Source: Polyangium sp. 15x6 (GTDB lineage Bacteria > Myxococcota_A > Polyangia > Polyangiales > Polyangiaceae). Taken from it: a stretch of 64,000 nt of DNA. Shown in pieces: positions 61,484 through 64,000 of this stretch. The translations under genes were made by a program, and so were the position numbers. Where the stretch lies: NCBI RefSeq assembly GCF_029960785.1, contig NZ_JASBQE010000065.1, positions 1 to 64,000 on the forward strand. Direction: 5' to 3'. Every line of letters starts with the position of its first letter. The stretch's first letter is position 1. The notes under the pieces are model-generated. The model saw only the letters and a program-made list of their open reading frames with translations, did no database searches and was not told the DNA's origin.

Positions 61484-62512
61484 ATGGAATACCGCACCCT
61501 CGGAAATAGCGGCGTCAAGGTCTCCACCCTTTGCCTCGGCGCCATGACGTTCGGCGAGGCCGACGAGAAATCGTTCATGCACAACGTGGGCTGTGACGAG
61601 CCCACGGCCCACGCGATCATGAGCCGCGCCTTCGACCGCGGCCTGAACTTCATCGACACGGCCGACGTCTACGGGCAGGACGGTCTGTCCGAGCGCGTCG
61701 TCGGGAACTGGCTCGTGCAGGGCAAGCACCGTGAGCGCGCGGTCCTCGCCACGAAATTCCGCTTTCGTATGGGCGACGGCCCGAACGGCACGGGCGCCTC
61801 GCGGTATCGCATCATGCGCTGCGTCGAGGACAGCCTCCGGCGCCTGCGCACCGATCGAATCGACCTGTACCAGATTCACATGCAGGACAACGACACGCCC
61901 GAGGAGGAGACGCTCCGCGCGCTCGACGACCTCGTGCGCCAAGGAAAAATCCTCTACATCGGCGCCAGCAATTACGCGGCGTACCGGCTCACCGATAGCC
62001 TCTGGACGAGCCGCGCCGCGCATCTCAGCGCGTTCGTGTCGCTGCAGATGCAATACAGCCTCGTCTCGCGCGAGCTCGAGCGCGAGCACGTGCCGCTTTG
62101 CAAGAAATTCGGGCTCGGCATCTTGCCGTGGTCGCCGCTCGCCGGTGGGTTCCTCACCGGCAAGTACCAGAAAAACCAGCCCCCGCCCGGGGGCGCGCGG
62201 CTCGAGAAGTGGAAGAGCCAGCTCGCGGGCTTCGACACCCCGCGCAACTGGCGCACCCTCGACGCGGTCACCGCCGTCGCCAAGGAGCGCAATACCACGA
62301 GGGCCGCGGTCGCGCTCGCGTGGCTCGTCCAAAAGCCCGCGGTCACGAGCGCCATCTTCGGCGCGCGCACCATCGAACAGCTCGACGCCTGCCTCACCGG
62401 CGCGGAGCTCGCGCTCTCCGCCGAGGAAATGAAGCGCCTCGACGAGGCGAGCGCCTTCGAGCCGGGATATCCCTACGAAATGATCGGCCGCGTGCAGCAG
62501 GGCCGCTGGTAG
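61484..62512 (+). CDS. Aldo/keto reductase
   Basis: This is a 342-residue NADPH-dependent reductase. Unlike the fused AKR domain at 52.7-53.5 kb, the catalytic set is complete: GLNFIDTADVYG (Asp and Tyr), AVLATKFRFRMG (Lys) and DRIDLYQIHMQDND (His). ILYIGASNYAAYRL and WSPLAGGFLTGKY are the cofactor-side blocks. It belongs to the YajO/IolS-like branch. The physiological carbonyl substrate is unknown. Confidence 0.9.
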   Translation: MEYRTLGNSGVKVSTLCLGAMTFGEADEKSFMHNVGCDEPTAHAIMSRAFDRGLNFIDTADVYGQDGLSERVVGNWLVQGKHRERAVLATKFRFRMGDGPNGTGASRYRIMRCVEDSLRRLRTDRIDLYQIHMQDNDTPEEETLRALDDLVRQGKILYIGASNYAAYRLTDSLWTSRAAHLSAFVSLQMQYSLVSRELEREHVPLCKKFGLGILPWSPLAGGFLTGKYQKNQPPPGGARLEKWKSQLAGFDTPRNWRTLDAVTAVAKERNTTRAAVALAWLVQKPAVTSAIFGARTIEQLDACLTGAELALSAEEMKRLDEASAFEPGYPYEMIGRVQQGRW

Positions 62513-62513
62513 C

Positions 62514-63359
62514 TCAATGCCACGAGGGCCGGGACGAGCGTGACGGCGGGGGCAGCGTGATACGGTCCTCCGCCGCCGGCGGCGGCGTCAAGAGCGGCGC
62601 GAGGCGGTGATACTCTTCGAGGGGCGTCTGCACGAGCCCCTCCGCCTCCAGCGCCGAGAGCAGCCGCGACCGCGCGATCTCGCTCGGCGTCGTCGGCACG
62701 AGCTTCTGCGCGAGCGCGATCGCTTTCGCCTCCGAGAGCGAGGCGGGCAGCACGATTGCGTCGTTCAGACAGCTCTCCGTGAAAGCGATCGCCGTGAGTT
62801 TGTCCCCGGCGGGCCCCGCGTACCAGCGGAGCTTCTCCGCCATGCTCGCCGCGTCCATCTTGTGCGACGAGACGGCCGTGACGTCGACCGTCTCGTGGAG
62901 CACCGCCTCCACCGCGGCCCGATGCGAGCCGAGGAACATCTGCGACGCGAACGTCTTCACCGGGTCGATTCCCTCGGCCCGCAGCTTCGCGATCGCCAAT
63001 AAATACCCCCCGGCCGAGAGCGGATCCACCCACGCCGCCTTCGTGCCCGAGAGCTCCGCGAGCCGCAGCTTCGCGTTTTTCCGGGCCACGATCGCCGACC
63101 GGTAATTCGTTTGTCCTTCCCGTACGATGGTCAGGACCGCGCGGGCCGCTTGCAGCTTCGCGGTCACGCCGGCCGGCGCCCAGACGAGCTGCGCCTCGCC
63201 GGAGGCCGTGCGCTCCTCGATGTCGGCATAATTCGCGGCCACGTGGGTCTCCACGCTCTCGCCGAGCTTCTGCTCCAGGGCGGCCCGGATGAGCTCGGCG
63301 CGCGCCTCTGCCTTGGCGCGGCCGAGCGCGGGCGGCAGGACGAACAGGAGGCCCCCCAC
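62514..63359 (-). CDS. PhnD/SsuA-like substrate-binding protein
   Basis: GTG 63359 has TAGGAG just upstream, giving 281 residues. LVWAPAGVTAKLQAARAVLTIVREGQTNYRSAIVARKN, SGTKAAWVDPLSAGGYLLA and LGSHRAAVEAVLHETVDVTAVS match the PhnD/transferrin-like periplasmic-binding fold that binds phosphonates, taurine or similar. No clear signal peptide is seen; the first residues are only mildly hydrophobic. It starts 8 bp after the formylglycine-type gene and is probably cotranscribed. Confidence 0.7.
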   Translation of the reverse strand: MGGLLFVLPPALGRAKAEARAELIRAALEQKLGESVETHVAANYADIEERTASGEAQLVWAPAGVTAKLQAARAVLTIVREGQTNYRSAIVARKNAKLRLAELSGTKAAWVDPLSAGGYLLAIAKLRAEGIDPVKTFASQMFLGSHRAAVEAVLHETVDVTAVSSHKMDAASMAEKLRWYAGPAGDKLTAIAFTESCLNDAIVLPASLSEAKAIALAQKLVPTTPSEIARSRLLSALEAEGLVQTPLEEYHRLAPLLTPPPAAEDRITLPPPSRSSRPSWH

Positions 63360-63367
63360 GGCCGCTC

Positions 63368-64000
63368 CTATTTGCCAGCCGTCGCCGCGGGGGCCGTCGC
63401 GCAACGAATGCCGAGGAATCCGCACCGGTACGTCACCTGGAATCGGCCCGGCCGCTCCACGCGGAACATGTTGGGGATGCCGTCGCGCCAGCTCGCGCCG
63501 CGGCCCACGCGGTCCTTCGTCTTCGCGTCCTGCACGCTCGTCGTCCATTCGAAGACGTTGCCCGCCATTCCGAGCAGGCCGTCCTTGCTCGCGCCGCTCG
63601 GGTGCGCCGCGACCGGACACGTGCCTTTCAGGAGCCCCTCTTTCCCGCCCGACCAGCAGAGCTGATCCTTCGGCGCCTCGTTGCCCCAGGGATACACGCG
63701 CCCCTCCTCGCCGCCGCGCGCCGCCCACTCCCACTCCTCGTCCGAGGGCAGGCGTTTTCCTTGCGCCGTGCAGTAATCGATCGCCTGCTGGAAATCGACG
63801 CAGACCATCGGATGATCTTCCTTGCCGGCCTTCTTGTACGTCGCCTCGGGCGCGCAGGTCGCGAACGCGTCATTGCATTTCTTCGACGCGACACACGCCT
63901 CGTAGTCCTTCGCCGTGGCCTCCGTCTTGTCGAAGCAGAAATCGGCGATCTTCGCCTCGTTCTTCAGGAAGCCCATCTTGTACGCGCCGCCCTTGACGAA
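63368..64000 (-). CDS. Formylglycine-generating-enzyme (SUMF1)-family protein, 5' truncated
   Basis: The frame enters from the right edge, so the start is missing; 210 residues are visible. Family blocks are FVKGGAYKMG, CVDFQQAIDYCTAQGKRLPSDEEWEWAARGG, YPWGNE, GMAGNVFEWTTS and GRGASWRDG, ending RCGFLGIRCA. These are typical of sulfatase-modifying/FGE-sulfatase domains, although in myxobacteria many are non-catalytic binding modules, often linked to kinases. The active-site Cys pair cannot be judged with certainty. Confidence 0.75.
   Translation of the reverse strand, partial: FVKGGAYKMGFLKNEAKIADFCFDKTEATAKDYEACVASKKCNDAFATCAPEATYKKAGKEDHPMVCVDFQQAIDYCTAQGKRLPSDEEWEWAARGGEEGRVYPWGNEAPKDQLCWSGGKEGLLKGTCPVAAHPSGASKDGLLGMAGNVFEWTTSVQDAKTKDRVGRGASWRDGIPNMFRVERPGRFQVTYRCGFLGIRCATAPAATAGK

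Noticed and set aside
60821-62332. 503-codon minus-strand frame opposite the aldo/keto reductase
   Set aside because: The reductase on the other strand has a full catalytic motif set; the antisense frame has no recognisable domain.

Overview
The window is very GC-rich, densely coded DNA. It carries many Cys-rich or Gly-rich lipoproteins, an RDD-type (Arg/Asp) eukaryote-like kinase, a caspase-like peptidase, a retron-type reverse transcriptase related to the myxobacterial Mx162 enzyme, and MopE-like/choice-of-anchor proteins. Together these suggest a myxobacterium of the Polyangiales (Sorangium/Polyangium-like). That assignment is an inference from content and composition; there is no rRNA in the window.

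Layout. 1-6 kb: the end of a PglZ-type phosphatase gene, then secreted or lipoprotein genes including a duplicated pair of 158-residue Cys-rich proteins. 6-14 kb: a 2OG-Fe(II) oxygenase, peptide chain release factor 2 (with its programmed +1 frameshift site), an amino-acid permease, a membrane-anchored kinase, an aminotransferase and a MATE exporter. 14-24 kb: a LysR regulator, a PEGA/TPR-type protein, a thiamine-diphosphate enzyme with a small partner gene, a 5'-nucleotidase lipoprotein divergent from a TonB-dependent receptor, and a choice-of-anchor lipoprotein. 24-36 kb: a Lon-like protease, a universal stress protein translationally coupled to a GH65 phosphorylase/hydrolase, two response regulators, a pentapeptide-repeat protein, an alpha/beta hydrolase, exonuclease III, a MepA-like endopeptidase and two tRNA genes (Arg-TCG, Lys-CTT) with a promoter and a terminator.

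36-43 kb is the most unusual part. A caspase-like gene is followed by a kinase remnant. Next comes a plus-strand three-gene block in which start and stop codons overlap: a decayed FAD oxidoreductase, a 609-residue protein fusing a DMATS/ABBA aromatic prenyltransferase to a heme-oxygenase-like diiron oxidase (HDO), and a kynureninase/desulfurase-type PLP enzyme. This looks like a compact tailoring cassette for a prenylated aromatic amino-acid-derived metabolite.

43-50 kb: a lipoprotein, an ABC-F ATPase, small unknown genes, a 41-bp tandem repeat array whose units carry different but self-complementary hairpins, and two tandem Uma2-family genes, the second with a lost catalytic Asp. 50-58 kb: a HEAT-repeat protein fused to a degenerate aldo/keto reductase domain, two copies of a structured, terminally inverted repeat element with covarying stems, an Rpn-family nuclease with an in-frame 12-bp repeat, then the reverse transcriptase followed at 11 bp by a three-helix membrane protein and a class V aminotransferase. 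58-64 kb: a beta-propeller lipoprotein with 70-residue Cys repeats, a small membrane protein, an intact aldo/keto reductase, a PhnD-like binding protein and the start-truncated end of a formylglycine-generating-enzyme-like gene.

All functional statements rest on reading motifs and translations; no database search was possible.
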